The notes under the pieces: generated by a model
The model's database searches: none
Seen by the model: only the letters and a program-made list of their open reading frames with translations
What the model was told of the DNA's origin: nothing
Made by a program: the position numbers and the translations under genes
Part shown: one piece after another, positions 26,094 through 37,100 of the stretch
How positions within the stretch are numbered: the stretch's first letter is position 1
Layout: each line of letters starts with the position of its first letter
Source of the DNA: Thiohalocapsa sp.
GTDB lineage: Bacteria; Pseudomonadota; Gammaproteobacteria; Chromatiales; Chromatiaceae
Assembly: GCA_021736785.1 (NCBI GenBank)
Contig: JAIPFF010000020.1
Coordinates: 23,581 to 87,580 of the forward strand
Direction: 5' to 3'
Length of the DNA: 64,000 bases

Positions 26094-28138
26094 ACCTCAG
26101 CTCCCAGCGCTTCCTGTCCTGCCGACTCGCCTACGCCGCGATCGCGCCGGTGTACTTGGCGGCTGCTTCGGCACTGGCCGAGGACGACGCCGCGACGTTG
26201 TTCGGCTCCGAGCAGTCGGTCTCGATCGCAACCGGCTCGCTACGGCCGCTGCGCACCGCGCCCGCGGTCGCGACGGTGATCACGGCCGAGGAGATCCGCG
26301 ACTACGGCGTTCGCAACGTCGTCGAGGCGCTGGCCCTGGTGCCCGGGTTTCACGTCGGCACCACTACGGACCTCTATCCGAACCTTCTGGTGCGCGGCTT
26401 CTCGAGCCCGCGCTCGGGCAACACGCTGGTCCTGCTCGACGGCGTGTCGCTGACGGAGATGGGGCAGGGCGATCAGCTCGCCGTGCTGGGTACGCTGCCG
26501 CTGGACGCGATCGAGCGCATCGAGGTCACCCGCGGACCGGGCTCGTCGGTGTTCGGCGCGGACGCCTTCTCCGCCGTGGTCAACGTGGTGACGAAGCGCC
26601 AGGCGAGGGAGCCATCGGTGTCGCTGAGCGGCGGCTCCTACGACACGACCAACGCACGCCTGCTGCTCGGCAATAGCGGGCAGGTCGCGGACGTCGTCTT
26701 TGCCGCGGAGATCAACGACAGCGATGGCTATGCGCCCCGGATCGGGATCGACAACGCGGTCCGTATCGAGGAGGTGCTGGGCGTCGACGCCTCCTTTGCG
26801 CCGACGGACGCGAACACCGCCCGCCGGAGCTTCGGCGCGCTGGTGAATGTCACGGCCGGTCAGACGCGCGGGCTGCTTCGCCTGTCCAAATGGGACGACT
26901 GGGGGCTCGGCGCCGGGATTCTCGGGATCGTCGACCCGTTCGGGACCCGCTCCGCGCAGACGCTGCAGGCCCGCCTGGAGCAGGACTTCGTGCTCTCCGA
27001 TCGCTTCGACGCGACGCTGACGGCGGACTTCACCGAGTTCACCACGGACCTCGATCGGGTCACTTGGTTTCCGCCATCGCGGCTCTACCCCGACGGCGCG
27101 GTGCTAAGCAGCTCCACCGTGCAGTCCGCGTGGAAGCTTCGGCTCGATGCGCGCTACCTCGGTTTCGACAAGCACATCCTCGCCTTCGGCGCCGGCTTCG
27201 ACTACCTGGACTACCGGGTCGACGACGCCGAGCTCAACTATGCGCAGACCCCGATCGGCCCGCTGCCCGAGATCCCGGGCTTGATCGCCGCCGACGAAAT
27301 CGCGGTCGACTACGTGCGCCGCGTGCCCTTCGCCTACGTGCAGGACGAATGGCTGCTGGCGCCGAAGTGGACGCTGACCTTCGGCGCTCGGGTCGACGAC
27401 TACTCGGACGTCGGCACCGAGGTGAGTCCGCGCGCGGTACTGGTCTGGACGCCGGCACCCGAATGGACCGCGAAGCTGCTCTACGGCGAGGGTTTTCGTG
27501 CTCCGTGGGTCGGCGAGCTCGAGCCCCTCGGCACGCCGATCTACCGGCCCAACCCGTCGCTTCGCCCGGAGCGGCTGCGCACCGCCGAGCTCTTTATCGG
27601 CTACCGGCCGTCGCCGGACTTGGACGTCGGCCTCAACCTCTATCGCCACGAGACCGACGATCAGATCCGCCAGCAGGATCGCGGCATCTACATTCAGCCC
27701 GAAAACGTCGGTGATCAGGTCGGCGAGGGCGTCGAGCTGCAGGGCGACTGGCGCCTGAGCGAGCGGTGGTCCCTCGGCGGCTGGTACGCCTACCAGTACA
27801 ACACCGACGAGACGACCGGCCGCAACGCCGGCTATACGCCGCAGCATCGCGCCTTCGCGTCGGTCCGGTTCACCGAAGGCAACGCGTTCCTGAACCTGCG
27901 CGCGCACTACGTCGGCGACCGGGCGCGCGTCGCCGAGGACCCCCGCGACGAGCCCGACGATTATGTGCGGCTCGACCTGCTCGGGCGCTACGACTTCGAT
28001 CGCCGGTTCTCGGTGCAGCTCGATGTTCGGAACCTGCTCAACAGCAACGACCGGGAGCCCGCTCCGGGTACGGGCCTGCCGCAGGATATTCCGCTGCCGG
28101 GGCGTAACTACTATCTGACCTTTCGGGTTCGCTTCTGA
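26090..28138 (+). CDS. TonB-dependent outer membrane receptor
   Basis: 682 aa with signal peptide (cleavage near ALA-EDDAA). The plug domain contains VVEALALVPGFHV, VRGFSSPRSGN, LLDGVSLTE and RIEVTRGPGSSVFGADAF, all classic TonB receptor features. The remainder forms a beta-barrel ending in an aromatic residue (YLTFRVRF), typical of outer membrane insertion. Such receptors import siderophores, cobalamin or metal complexes using TonB energy. The ATGA overlap with the kinase and the TGATG overlap with the next gene show it is part of one operon with the phosphorelay and the phytochelatin-synthase-like protein. The ligand cannot be inferred. Confidence 0.92.
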   Translation: MNLSSQRFLSCRLAYAAIAPVYLAAASALAEDDAATLFGSEQSVSIATGSLRPLRTAPAVATVITAEEIRDYGVRNVVEALALVPGFHVGTTTDLYPNLLVRGFSSPRSGNTLVLLDGVSLTEMGQGDQLAVLGTLPLDAIERIEVTRGPGSSVFGADAFSAVVNVVTKRQAREPSVSLSGGSYDTTNARLLLGNSGQVADVVFAAEINDSDGYAPRIGIDNAVRIEEVLGVDASFAPTDANTARRSFGALVNVTAGQTRGLLRLSKWDDWGLGAGILGIVDPFGTRSAQTLQARLEQDFVLSDRFDATLTADFTEFTTDLDRVTWFPPSRLYPDGAVLSSSTVQSAWKLRLDARYLGFDKHILAFGAGFDYLDYRVDDAELNYAQTPIGPLPEIPGLIAADEIAVDYVRRVPFAYVQDEWLLAPKWTLTFGARVDDYSDVGTEVSPRAVLVWTPAPEWTAKLLYGEGFRAPWVGELEPLGTPIYRPNPSLRPERLRTAELFIGYRPSPDLDVGLNLYRHETDDQIRQQDRGIYIQPENVGDQVGEGVELQGDWRLSERWSLGGWYAYQYNTDETTGRNAGYTPQHRAFASVRFTEGNAFLNLRAHYVGDRARVAEDPRDEPDDYVRLDLLGRYDFDRRFSVQLDVRNLLNSNDREPAPGTGLPQDIPLPGRNYYLTFRVRF

Positions 28139-29169
28139 TGGCTGCGAGGCGCAGACATCCCGTCCTGGTCTGGGCACGCCGACTGTCGGTTGCGGTTCTG
28201 CTGACATTGGTCACGCTGGCCGTCGTCGGCGCGTACTTCGGTTATCGGATTTCGCATCCGTCGCCGGAGGATTTCCATGCGGAGGTGGTCACGGCAGGCG
28301 TCGCCCTGGATCAGGCCCTCCGCGAAGCGCCGGCCGCGGTGTATCTCTCCGACTTCCGCTTTCAGGAGACTTGGTCCACCTGCGGACCGGCCTCTTTGCG
28401 CAATGTGCTGGTCTCGCTCGGACATGGGGTCGGCGGCGAACGCGCGTTGTTCGACGACGACCGGCTGGCCTGGTGGAAGGCCTTGGGGACGGGGATGACG
28501 CTTGATGAGCTGGCGGCGCTCGCGCGCGCGAATGCTCCGTTCGAGGTGGAGGTGCTGCGTCCGGAGAGCCTGGAGGCGTTCCGCCAGATCCTCGCCGAAG
28601 CCGATCGGCCGCGCACCCGCCTGATCGTCAACTTCGATCGCGAGCCGCTGTTCGGCGTCGGCGTCGGCCACTTCTCCCCGATCGGCGGGTTCGATCCAGA
28701 AACCGGGCTGGTCACGTTGCTCGACGTTACCGAAGGCTACGGGTTCAGCCTGGTCCCGGACAGGCTGCTGTTCGAAGCGAGCCGCTCTGAAGATCCGATG
28801 TCGGGGCGCCCGCGGGGCCTGCTACGCATCGTCGACCCGACGCGCGCCTCGGCTCGGTCGTATCCGCCGACTTGCGTTACCGGCCTCGCTCGCGAGATGC
28901 AGGAGCCCAGCGGGCATTCGGTGCGGCTACCCCGATCCGCAAGGCTTTCCGAACGCACATCGGGGCGGGATGACATGGGCTGTCGGGGAGCGCGAAGACA
29001 ACCTGCGGCTGGCTCGTTGCTCGCCCAGGCTACGTCGAATCGGATCGGGCTCCATCGACGGCCCGCACGAAAAATGGCGCATTCCGACTGCGTTTCGCCC
29101 TCGCAACGACAAGGCCGTCAGTCATACGCTGAGGCCGAACGGACCCGGCTCGAGCGCCCGGGACAATGA
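28138..29169 (+). CDS. Membrane-anchored phytochelatin-synthase-like protein
   Basis: 343 aa, start overlapping the receptor stop (TGATG). One N-terminal membrane helix (about 16-36) follows basic residues, so the catalytic domain probably faces the periplasm. The papain-like triad of the phytochelatin synthase family is present: Cys82 in WSTCGPASL, His178 in VGVGHFSPIGGFD and Asp196 in LVTLLDV; the His-Asp spacing of 18 equals that of the Nostoc enzyme. Bacterial members cleave glutathione to gamma-glutamylcysteine or make phytochelatins. Residues after about 233 are Arg/Ser-rich without recognisable fold, and may be a read-through extension. Context suggests thiol or metal handling. Confidence 0.75.
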   Translation: MAARRRHPVLVWARRLSVAVLLTLVTLAVVGAYFGYRISHPSPEDFHAEVVTAGVALDQALREAPAAVYLSDFRFQETWSTCGPASLRNVLVSLGHGVGGERALFDDDRLAWWKALGTGMTLDELAALARANAPFEVEVLRPESLEAFRQILAEADRPRTRLIVNFDREPLFGVGVGHFSPIGGFDPETGLVTLLDVTEGYGFSLVPDRLLFEASRSEDPMSGRPRGLLRIVDPTRASARSYPPTCVTGLAREMQEPSGHSVRLPRSARLSERTSGRDDMGCRGARRQPAAGSLLAQATSNRIGLHRRPARKMAHSDCVSPSQRQGRQSYAEAERTRLERPGQ

Positions 29170-29675
29170 CATCCGCCGAGAGAGGCCGGGACCCGGCCCA
29201 AGCGTTCGCCGCCGACCAACGCGGCCTGATCCGCCGAGCCCGCCAGCTCAAGGGCCTGACGCAGCGAGAACTGGGCGAGCTTCTTGGCTTGTCGCAGTCC
29301 GCGGTCTCCCGGCTGGAAAGCAGCCCCGGCGCGCCGACGCCGGATCTGCTGCCGCGCATCGCCGCGGTGTTGGAACTGCCCGCCGACGCACTGTCCTTCG
29401 TCCTGGTCGGGGCCGATGCCGAACAATGCCGACAATGGATCTGGTCATCGCGCCTGACGCCGAACGAGAAGCTCCTGCTGGCCGCGCTGCTGGACAGTCC
29501 CCAAGCGCGAAGCGAGCTGGACATGCTCATGACGCGAACCGGGCTCGGCGCCGGCACCGTGCGCAGCCTGACCGACAAACTGACCCGCGACGGCCTGCTG
29601 CGCCGCGAAGTCGATCGCGAGCGCCGGATCACGCTCCTGGCGCTCGCAGCCCGTCCGAGCGCAACGACGAGATAA
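29166..29675 (+). CDS. XRE-family helix-turn-helix regulator
   Basis: 169 aa, overlapping the previous stop (ATGA). The N-terminal HTH reads RQLKGLTQRELGELLGLSQ followed by SAVSRLES (about residues 26-52). The C-terminal half, from about residue 100, looks like a winged helix (RTGLGAGTVRSLTDKLTRDG), so the protein has two DNA-binding modules. It is likely a local regulator of the cargo operon. Five bp separate it from the Crp/Fnr gene. Confidence 0.8.
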   Translation: MTSAERGRDPAQAFAADQRGLIRRARQLKGLTQRELGELLGLSQSAVSRLESSPGAPTPDLLPRIAAVLELPADALSFVLVGADAEQCRQWIWSSRLTPNEKLLLAALLDSPQARSELDMLMTRTGLGAGTVRSLTDKLTRDGLLRREVDRERRITLLALAARPSATTR

Positions 29676-29680
29676 GCGCG

Positions 29681-30364
29681 ATGTCCGACCTCCGCCCGCC
29701 GCCATCAACAACCACCCGCATAAGCCTTTCCCGTACACAGCAGACCCTGCTGCCACACGGCACCGAAATCCACCTGGCGGTCGGCGAAACCCTACCCGAG
29801 AAGATCTGCGACAACAACGTCGGTTTCGTCCTCCAAGGGCAACTGACCCTGACGTGGCACCAAGACGCCAAGCGCAGCGGCATCGCCGTCCTCCTGCCGG
29901 GCGATTGGTTCGGCGAGCACAACCTGCTCCTGGGCGCTGCTCCCGCACGGCTGGACCTAAAGGCCAGTGCCTTTGCCGCCGTTCGGACCATTCCCGCCGA
30001 CGCGCTGACCGCCATGCTCGCCGAGGAACTGGCCCCCATCCGCGAACACCTCCAACGCGAGCTCTCCGCCTCGGTGACCGAGCGCTGGGCGCAATTGGCC
30101 GCAAGGCTGCATCAACGCATGCACCTCGGCACCGACGAGTGCGTCTGGGAAGCGCTCGTCGAGGCCGCCGCTTGGCCGTCGGCAATGTCGCACCCCGAAG
30201 GCACCCTGGTGCGAGCGCCGCGCGACGTCATCGCCCAGCGCGTCGGCTGCTCGCGAGTAACGGTGAGTCGGGCGTTGTCGCGACTGGTCGCCACAGGTCG
30301 GATTCGGCTCGAAGGGAGGCGCATCCTGCTGCTGGTGCATCGGGCGCGGGAGGACGGGACATGA
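29681..30364 (+). CDS. Crp/Fnr-family transcriptional regulator
   Basis: 227 aa. Residues 25-130 form a cyclic-nucleotide-binding-like beta-roll (VLQGQLTLTWHQD, LLPGDWFGEHNLL). The C-terminal HTH is typical: PRDVIAQRVGCSRVTVSRAL (about 188-207). The FNR cluster cysteines are absent, so it probably senses a ligand or redox state other than via an Fe-S cluster. Follows the XRE regulator by 5 bp and ends the plus-strand cargo operon. Confidence 0.85.
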   Translation: MSDLRPPPSTTTRISLSRTQQTLLPHGTEIHLAVGETLPEKICDNNVGFVLQGQLTLTWHQDAKRSGIAVLLPGDWFGEHNLLLGAAPARLDLKASAFAAVRTIPADALTAMLAEELAPIREHLQRELSASVTERWAQLAARLHQRMHLGTDECVWEALVEAAAWPSAMSHPEGTLVRAPRDVIAQRVGCSRVTVSRALSRLVATGRIRLEGRRILLLVHRAREDGT

Positions 30365-30401
30365 TGGTTTGGGAAGCCAAACTTCTGCTCGGGAGACCTC
30401 T

Positions 30402-31040
30402 AAGCTCAGCAACGATCGGCGGTTTGCCGAGAAGGTGATCGACGTGTACCTGTACCGCACGAGAACGCCACTGGTGAGTGGCGGTGGACGAGAAAACGCA
30501 GATCGAAGCCCTGGTTAGCTTCCAGCCGATGCTGCCGCTGCGCCCTGGGCAGATCGAACGGCGTACCCACGACTACAACCGCCACGGCACGACCAGTCTC
30601 TACGCGCTTTCGACGTCGCCATCGGCGAGGTCATGGGCCGCGTCACCCCACGTCACCGGGCCAAGGAGTTTCTCGATTTTCTACGCCAAATCGAGCGCGC
30701 CACCCCAGGCTGACTCGATCTGCATCTGATCCTCGACAACAGCAGTACCCACAAGACCGAGGCGGTCGCGGCATGGCTGGCCAAGCACCCCCGCTTCAAG
30801 CTGCACTTCGCCCCGACCAGCGCATCATGGCTCAATGTCGTGGAAAGCTGGTTCTCGCAACTGGAGCGTCGCGCCCTCTACCGCGGCGCATTCACCAGCG
30901 TAAAAGACCTGCGCGATGCGCTACACCGGTATCTCCAGGCGCACAATGAACAACACGCCAAGCCATTCCGCTGGACCAAGTCCGCTGCCACCATTCTTGC
31001 TGCTGTCAGGAAGGCCGGCGAGAGCACGGCGACTAAACCA
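30402..31040 (+). pseudogene. Decayed IS630-family transposase remnant
   Basis: Fragments in more than one frame match an IS630 transposase: KLSNDRRFAEKVIDV, then VDEKTQIEAL and LPLRPGQIERRTHDYNRHG, then after a frameshift near 30603 HRAKEFLDFL, an in-frame TGA at about 30718, and LHLILDNSSTHKT, PTSASWLNVVESWF and HAKPFRWTKSA. The DDE residues (D in VDEK, D in LDN, E in VES) can be seen but no intact ORF remains. It has lost its 5' part. It lies between the Crp/Fnr gene and the end of the Tc toxin locus. Confidence 0.8.
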
Positions 31041-31143
31041 AACCAGACACTGGGCAGCGCGATCCGAACGAAGACGACCGCGCCCACCATTTCCGACGTA
31101 CCCCATAGCTGCGGCAGCTCAGCGACCGAGATCCAGGCGACGA

Positions 31144-34100
31144 TCAAGGCCCGCTGCGCCATTTGATCGCCAGCCACAGGTCATCGATTGATTGGTCGTC
31201 CAGAAACAGAGTCCACTGGCCGAGCGCTGGCGGTGCCGGATCATCGAAGGCAGCGCCAAGCAGATTGCCAAACCTATGGCCAAGGGTCTGCAGTGAGGCT
31301 AGAATCGCCCCTGAATCCTTCACTGCTAGCCTAGCGTTGATGGTCAAAGGCATCTCCTCCGGAACCGCATAGATCCAGACCTCTTGTATGCACTTCTGCC
31401 GAACTGCGCGAGCCCAAAACGGGTAATGCTCTTCTTTAAGGGAGATGCTGAGGGCAGCCTCGGTGTGCTCGTTATTCATTGGCACCGCCTTGAACCGCGC
31501 CCATTCGGATGGGAAATCGTGGCGCATCGACAAGAAGCGTACCGACCCGGCGGCAGCGGCCTTCTCGATCTGCCCCCCGACGTACGCCGCCGCATCCTCT
31601 CGCAACGTGTCTCCGCCCTCGCGGGCGGTATAGTGCAGGTGCAGGATGACGTCGCTGATGGTCTGGTAGTCGAACTGGCGATACTCATTTGGCAACTCCA
31701 GCCGCCACTCACTGATGGCACCCGCGCCCTCGAAGGGCAGGTAGCGCTCGTCGCGCAGATTGGGCTCGAAGAGGCCGCTGTCGTTCTGGGCCGAGCTGGT
31801 AACGATGGATTGCAGGCTGCCGAAGTCGTCGCGGAAGCGGGGGTCGTCTCCGTCCTCTTCTCTTTCGTAACCAATGCCATTCACTGTCGCCGAGGTGCGC
31901 ACGCTGCTCTTAAGCAGCGTCAGGGTGCAGTTGACGCTGGCGTAGGGGCCAGTCACACAAGGGACACTTACGGCAACGGTCTTGATGCGCCGGAAGTAGT
32001 GGCCGGGGCAGTCCATGTCGAACAGCGCCTCGGGTAGCGCAAAGGTGCAACGGCCGGTGGTACGCAGTGCGATCAGCGCCAGCGGGTCGAGCTGCAACAG
32101 GCTGATGTGGCGGGTCAGTTCGTAGTGGCGGCGGTTCTGGTCGAGATGCGCCTGTTCGAGGCGTTTGAGGTCATGGTGCAATTGCTCGCCGGCCAGCAAG
32201 CCCTGGCGCAGGCTGTCCCAGTAGCCGAACTTGATGTGGTTCGTGCTGGCCAGTCCGTGTTCGTAACGGAGTGCCTTTTCGGCGCGCTTGGCCTGATCGT
32301 AGGCCAGTTTGTAGCTCTGGAAGAAGATGCCCCCGATACGGCCTTTCATCCAGGCGTACAGATCCTGGTTGGTGAACTTGTCACGCAGGAATTCCTCGAC
32401 GGCCGTGGCCTGCTCCATCTGCCGGTCGTGAGTGGCCAATTCCCGTTCGGCGATCTGAATGCGGATGTCGGCGGCGGTGATCTGGGCGTCGATCTGTTCC
32501 AGTTCCTTTTCCGCAAGCCGATGCTGCAGTGCCCAGTCTTCGGCTCGGCGAGTCCATTGGCCGAGTATGCTGTCCCGACTGGCATAAAAACTCTGACGCG
32601 ACGCGTCCATACTGAATGCACGGGAAACCATGCCGAGCGCGGACATCAGATTGCTGCTACCCCAGGTTGTCTGGACATCCGGGCATGGCGGACAACCAGA
32701 TGCGCCGACGGTGAAATTGGGCATATAGCCCAACATGCCGCCGAGCATGTCGACCATCTGGCTCTTCTCTTGGTAGTCCTGTGCCGCTTCCAAATGTGCG
32801 AGTTGTCCGCTCTCTTCCGGTAAACGCCGGTTCTCTTCAGTCTCCTTGACCCGCTCGGCATAAAAGCCTTCGCGGGCGGCGGTGACCGCCCTGGTCTTTT
32901 CGAGGGCGAGCTTGTTCTGCACCGCCTCTTCCTTCTGCTTCAACTTGGTTTCACGCACCAGCTTGAGCAGCGTGACCTCATGGCTGGCCCGCAGGTTGGA
33001 GAGTGCCTCGGCATCGCGCTTTTCCAGTACGGAGAGCAGAAGTCCACCCAGGGCCTTGACCTCGGCACAGAGTTCCAGCGCCTTCGGCAACAGGTACTCG
33101 AACCGGTACACCGAAAGCGGGGCATTGAGATCGTCCAGGACGCTGCCGATGTCGATGCCCTTCGCCGCCGCCTGCACCAGCAGGGCCGGGTCGATGGGCG
33201 GCTCATAGAGCGGCAATTCCCGCTCCACTCCTTCGATGTTCATGCAGTGACGGATCTTGAACAGGCGGTCCGCGACCCGGTCCCAATAGCCGAGCAGGTT
33301 GTCGTTCTGCGGGATGCAGAAATAGAGAGTCTGGCGCGCTGCGTCTGCATCCTGGAGCAGGCCAGCCAACTGGATCAGTTTCTGCCACGGCGGGGCGTAT
33401 GAGACAGCAGCGATCAACTCAGACAGGATCGGTTTGCCGCCGCTGCTCAGGGCGGGGGTTGTCAGTTCCAGTCGACCAACCAGACCTAGCGTGGGCGGCG
33501 GAAGCGCGTCTTCCAGGGGCACCAGCGCATTACCAGACGCGTCGATGCCCTCTTTAAGGAGTGCCGCATAGGTCTGCTCCTCGACCTTACCTTGCCTCGG
33601 GATCTGCGCCGGACGTGGCCCAAGGATGTTCTGGGCCAGCAGATAGAGTTGGCTGGCCTCGTTGATCGACTCGATGGTGTCTTGCCCGAACAGCCGGTCG
33701 CCCCATTGGATCAGGTTGTCGATGTATTTCATGACCACCGATTTCTGATAGGCCTGGAGGCGGAGGCGAGCCAGGCGATGCGGCTGGAACGGGTTCTTGC
33801 GCCAGTCAGCGATCTGTTCCAGCAGCACTTCGCGCTGCTTCTGCACTTCGGGATCCTTGCTGTCGTCGCTAAGTGTCCGCAACAGCGCGGCAATGCGCTC
33901 CGGTTCGGTCTCCCGGAACTTGACCAGGTTCCAATAGCGCTGCCAGGGCTTGTCTGGGTCCTTGGTCTTGTCGCTGCTGGTGGGATTGAAGATGTAGTGG
34001 AACCAGGTGCGGGCTTCAGCGAAGCGTTGATCCTGCATCAGGCGGATAGCGATCAGCAGCGGGATGTGGAAGAACAGTTCCCAGTTGTAGACCGAATAGG

Positions 34101-37100
34101 CCCCGTCCGGCTCGAAATCGACCTCACCAAAGACGGGGTGTGGCCTGGCCACGATCGCATCATTCGGTCGATAACGGACGGCGAAGGAAAACTGAGGTGA
34201 CGCGGATTGCTGATTCTTCAGGGTCAGGAGGCCGGTAATCCCGTCACGGCTCAATGCCTCGATGAACTTGGAGACTCGCGGATGGTAGTGCGACTCGAAA
34301 CGCAGTTTCTCGAAGGAAATCGTCTGCGGTGCCACGGCTTCCAAATGGGGTAAAGTTTCCATTTCTTTCGCGATGCCCAGGCTGCCGACGTTTCGCACGC
34401 CGACGGATCCTGAGGGGAGTGGGCCTGACCGGATAGCAGTTATCGCTGTGTTGGCGAAGATGGGCGCATTGATCCGGGGATCAAGCCAATCATCTCGATC
34501 CAGCCGCTTTTCTGGAATACGCAGGTCGATCTTGTAATCCGGCGGCAAGTCGATCGTCTGATCGGTGGTGCTCGGCATCGCAAAGCATTCAACGACGGGT
34601 AGAATGAAAAAGTTGTCCTTGTCGGTGCTAAAACAGAAACGTTGGCTGGCCCGTGAGTTTAGGTGTTCCTGATTGTTTGTGGTCAGCAGCCTCCAAGCGC
34701 CTGAGTCGCCATAAAGAATCTTCTGCTGAAAAGCAAGGGAAGCTGGGATGTTATTATCTAGAAATACTCTCCGATACCCCATGAAATCTACTGCGCTGAA
34801 GGCCGGTCCGGGAAAAGTAGTTTCGTGGTAGGTGGAAGAAACAACAAATGCGCACTTGATAAGGTCTGCGCTAAACTCAAATGTCGCAAGCCTATAAAGG
34901 TAGCCCCCGTTATCCAAGTAGCAACTAATCAAGAGCTTAGATCCACTCGTGTCCGAAAAGAAAGCGTATTCTCGGGCGTTAATGGCGGGCGCACGAAGCC
35001 CTTTCTTTGTTTGATTCGTGGCTAACCACCTGTCTCCCCACCTTTCACTCCACGCAAACTGGATCTCCCAATAGATTTTGGGTTGGTCTTGCGAATTGTT
35101 GGATTCCGGCTTTTCCGTAAACACCGGCCAGAAGAGATACAACCGCCGAGCAAAGACGACCGGGATCAAATGCACGCCGCCATCGACCGGGTCGGACTCG
35201 ATGTTGAGGTTCAGCGGCTCCCAGGCTGTCCAGGTACCGCTGCCCATCTCGCCTTCGAGCCAACGGCGGTAGAAGTACTTGTGCGGCGCGCTGAAGGTGC
35301 GCCCGAAGACGTGCCAGATGCCTTCGCCGCGCGGGCGGCCATCGCGCTCGCCTTCCCAGTACATGCCGCAGATGTCCAGGCGGGCGACCTCGTCGAGCTT
35401 TTTCAGGTAGTTGAGGAACAGGGTCTCGACATATTCGGGGGTTAGATCGTTCTGGAGCAGTTCCGCTTCCAGCTCACGGAAGAAGGGGGACTTGTCGTCG
35501 CGCAGTTCCGGCTCGATCCAGTTCTCGGGATAGAGGAAGACCTTGCGGTTCGCCTCCCAGACCCGGTAGCGGCTCATCCAGGCCCACTGGTCGTCGTCCA
35601 GCGTTTCCGGGCTGACCTCCGGCTCCAGGTTCATCAGGGAGCGCTGCACGAAGAGCTGGACCGAGGCGATGGCCTGCTTGAGGCGCGAGGTCATCATGCA
35701 GGGCGACATCTCCATGTCGATCAGCAGGTGGGCGTAGAGATCGTTGGGGGTCACGATCCGGCGGCTGGTGGCAAAGGGCTGGTGCAGCAGATAGGCCAGC
35801 AGCGCATCGCGGCTCTTCGCACGCAGGCGGTCGTTGAGGGGGCCGGCGATGCTGTACCAAGCCGCATCGTCGTACTTGGCCCGCACACTGTCCTTGATTT
35901 GCTGGGCCGGTGCGCCGTGCGCCCACTCGCCCAGATCTGCGAGGGCGATCCCGATACGCCTGGCGAGGGCCACGCAGGGTTCCAGCCGACGCAGCTGGCG
36001 ATCGTCGCGCAAGGATTCGGGGTTCACGCCAAGGGGCGGCTGGCGGAGCCAAGCGGTCGGTACCAGTTCGCTGGTCCAGCCGGTGACGGCGCGAAGCTGC
36101 TCGATCAATTCGTCGGTGAGTTCTGCCGCGCTGCTGGTGCTTGCGCGGGCAGCGGTCGTGAACAGGTCGATCAAACGGATCTCGCTTCGGGGCAGGCGAT
36201 CGCGCAGGGATACGTAGTCCTGGATGCGCCGCCAGCGCTTGAAGATGGCTTGCGGCCCATCGGACGGGACGGCTGTGATGGTGCTTTGGAAATCGGCGCT
36301 GGCCAGGTAGTCCAGCTCGTCCGTGCTGAGCTTGCAACCGACGATTAGCAGGGCTGCTCGTTGCAGATGCGTCATCGCCACGACAAAGCAATCGCTCTCG
36401 GTTCGAGGATAGAGTTGCTCTGCTGGCAGCAGAGCGCGCGGGGTGGTCGGGCTCTGCCAAAACAGGCCCAAACTGGCGGTAGCCGGGTCGAGTTGCGCGG
36501 CTTCCAGCCGGAGTTGGTAGAAGCGACCGGCCTCCAGGCGGATTGGATCCGATGCCAAGAGATCAACGGGTTCCCCGTCCAGCGTCAGCCTGGCTGCGAT
36601 GTTGCCGGTAAGTGTGAACCGGTACTCCTCGCTGCTCGGCGCCAGCAGCCGGGCCTCCCAGCTTGCGCTTCGCGCTGTCGGCGGAATCGGCGATGGATGT
36701 TCGGGATCGGTCGAGTCGTGGTGCGGTGCCGGGACGGTTGCAGGCTCCCCGCTGCCCTGAAGGTTAGGGGCGTTGTACCAGGTGGCCGTTAGACCCGGTG
36801 CGGCTAGATCGAGGAAACCCGGCATGTCTGCAACCCCGGCCGGGGTATCCAGCAAGCCCGCGAGCAACTGATCGCGTTCCAGCAGGGCCTGGACGGTCGC
36901 TGGCTCCAGGGTCAGGGCCTCGGCCAGGGTCTGCGTCACCAGGCGCCGGCTGAGCCGGTCGCATAGGAAAGGCAGCAACTGGTGCAGCAGCAGCGCGCAT
37001 TTGTCGTTCAGGACATCGGGATCAGGTGCATGCTCCGGAGTAAGGTCGGGTGGTGAGAGCAGTGGCTCGATAATGGAATCAAGCAAGCTGTCGAAGGACT

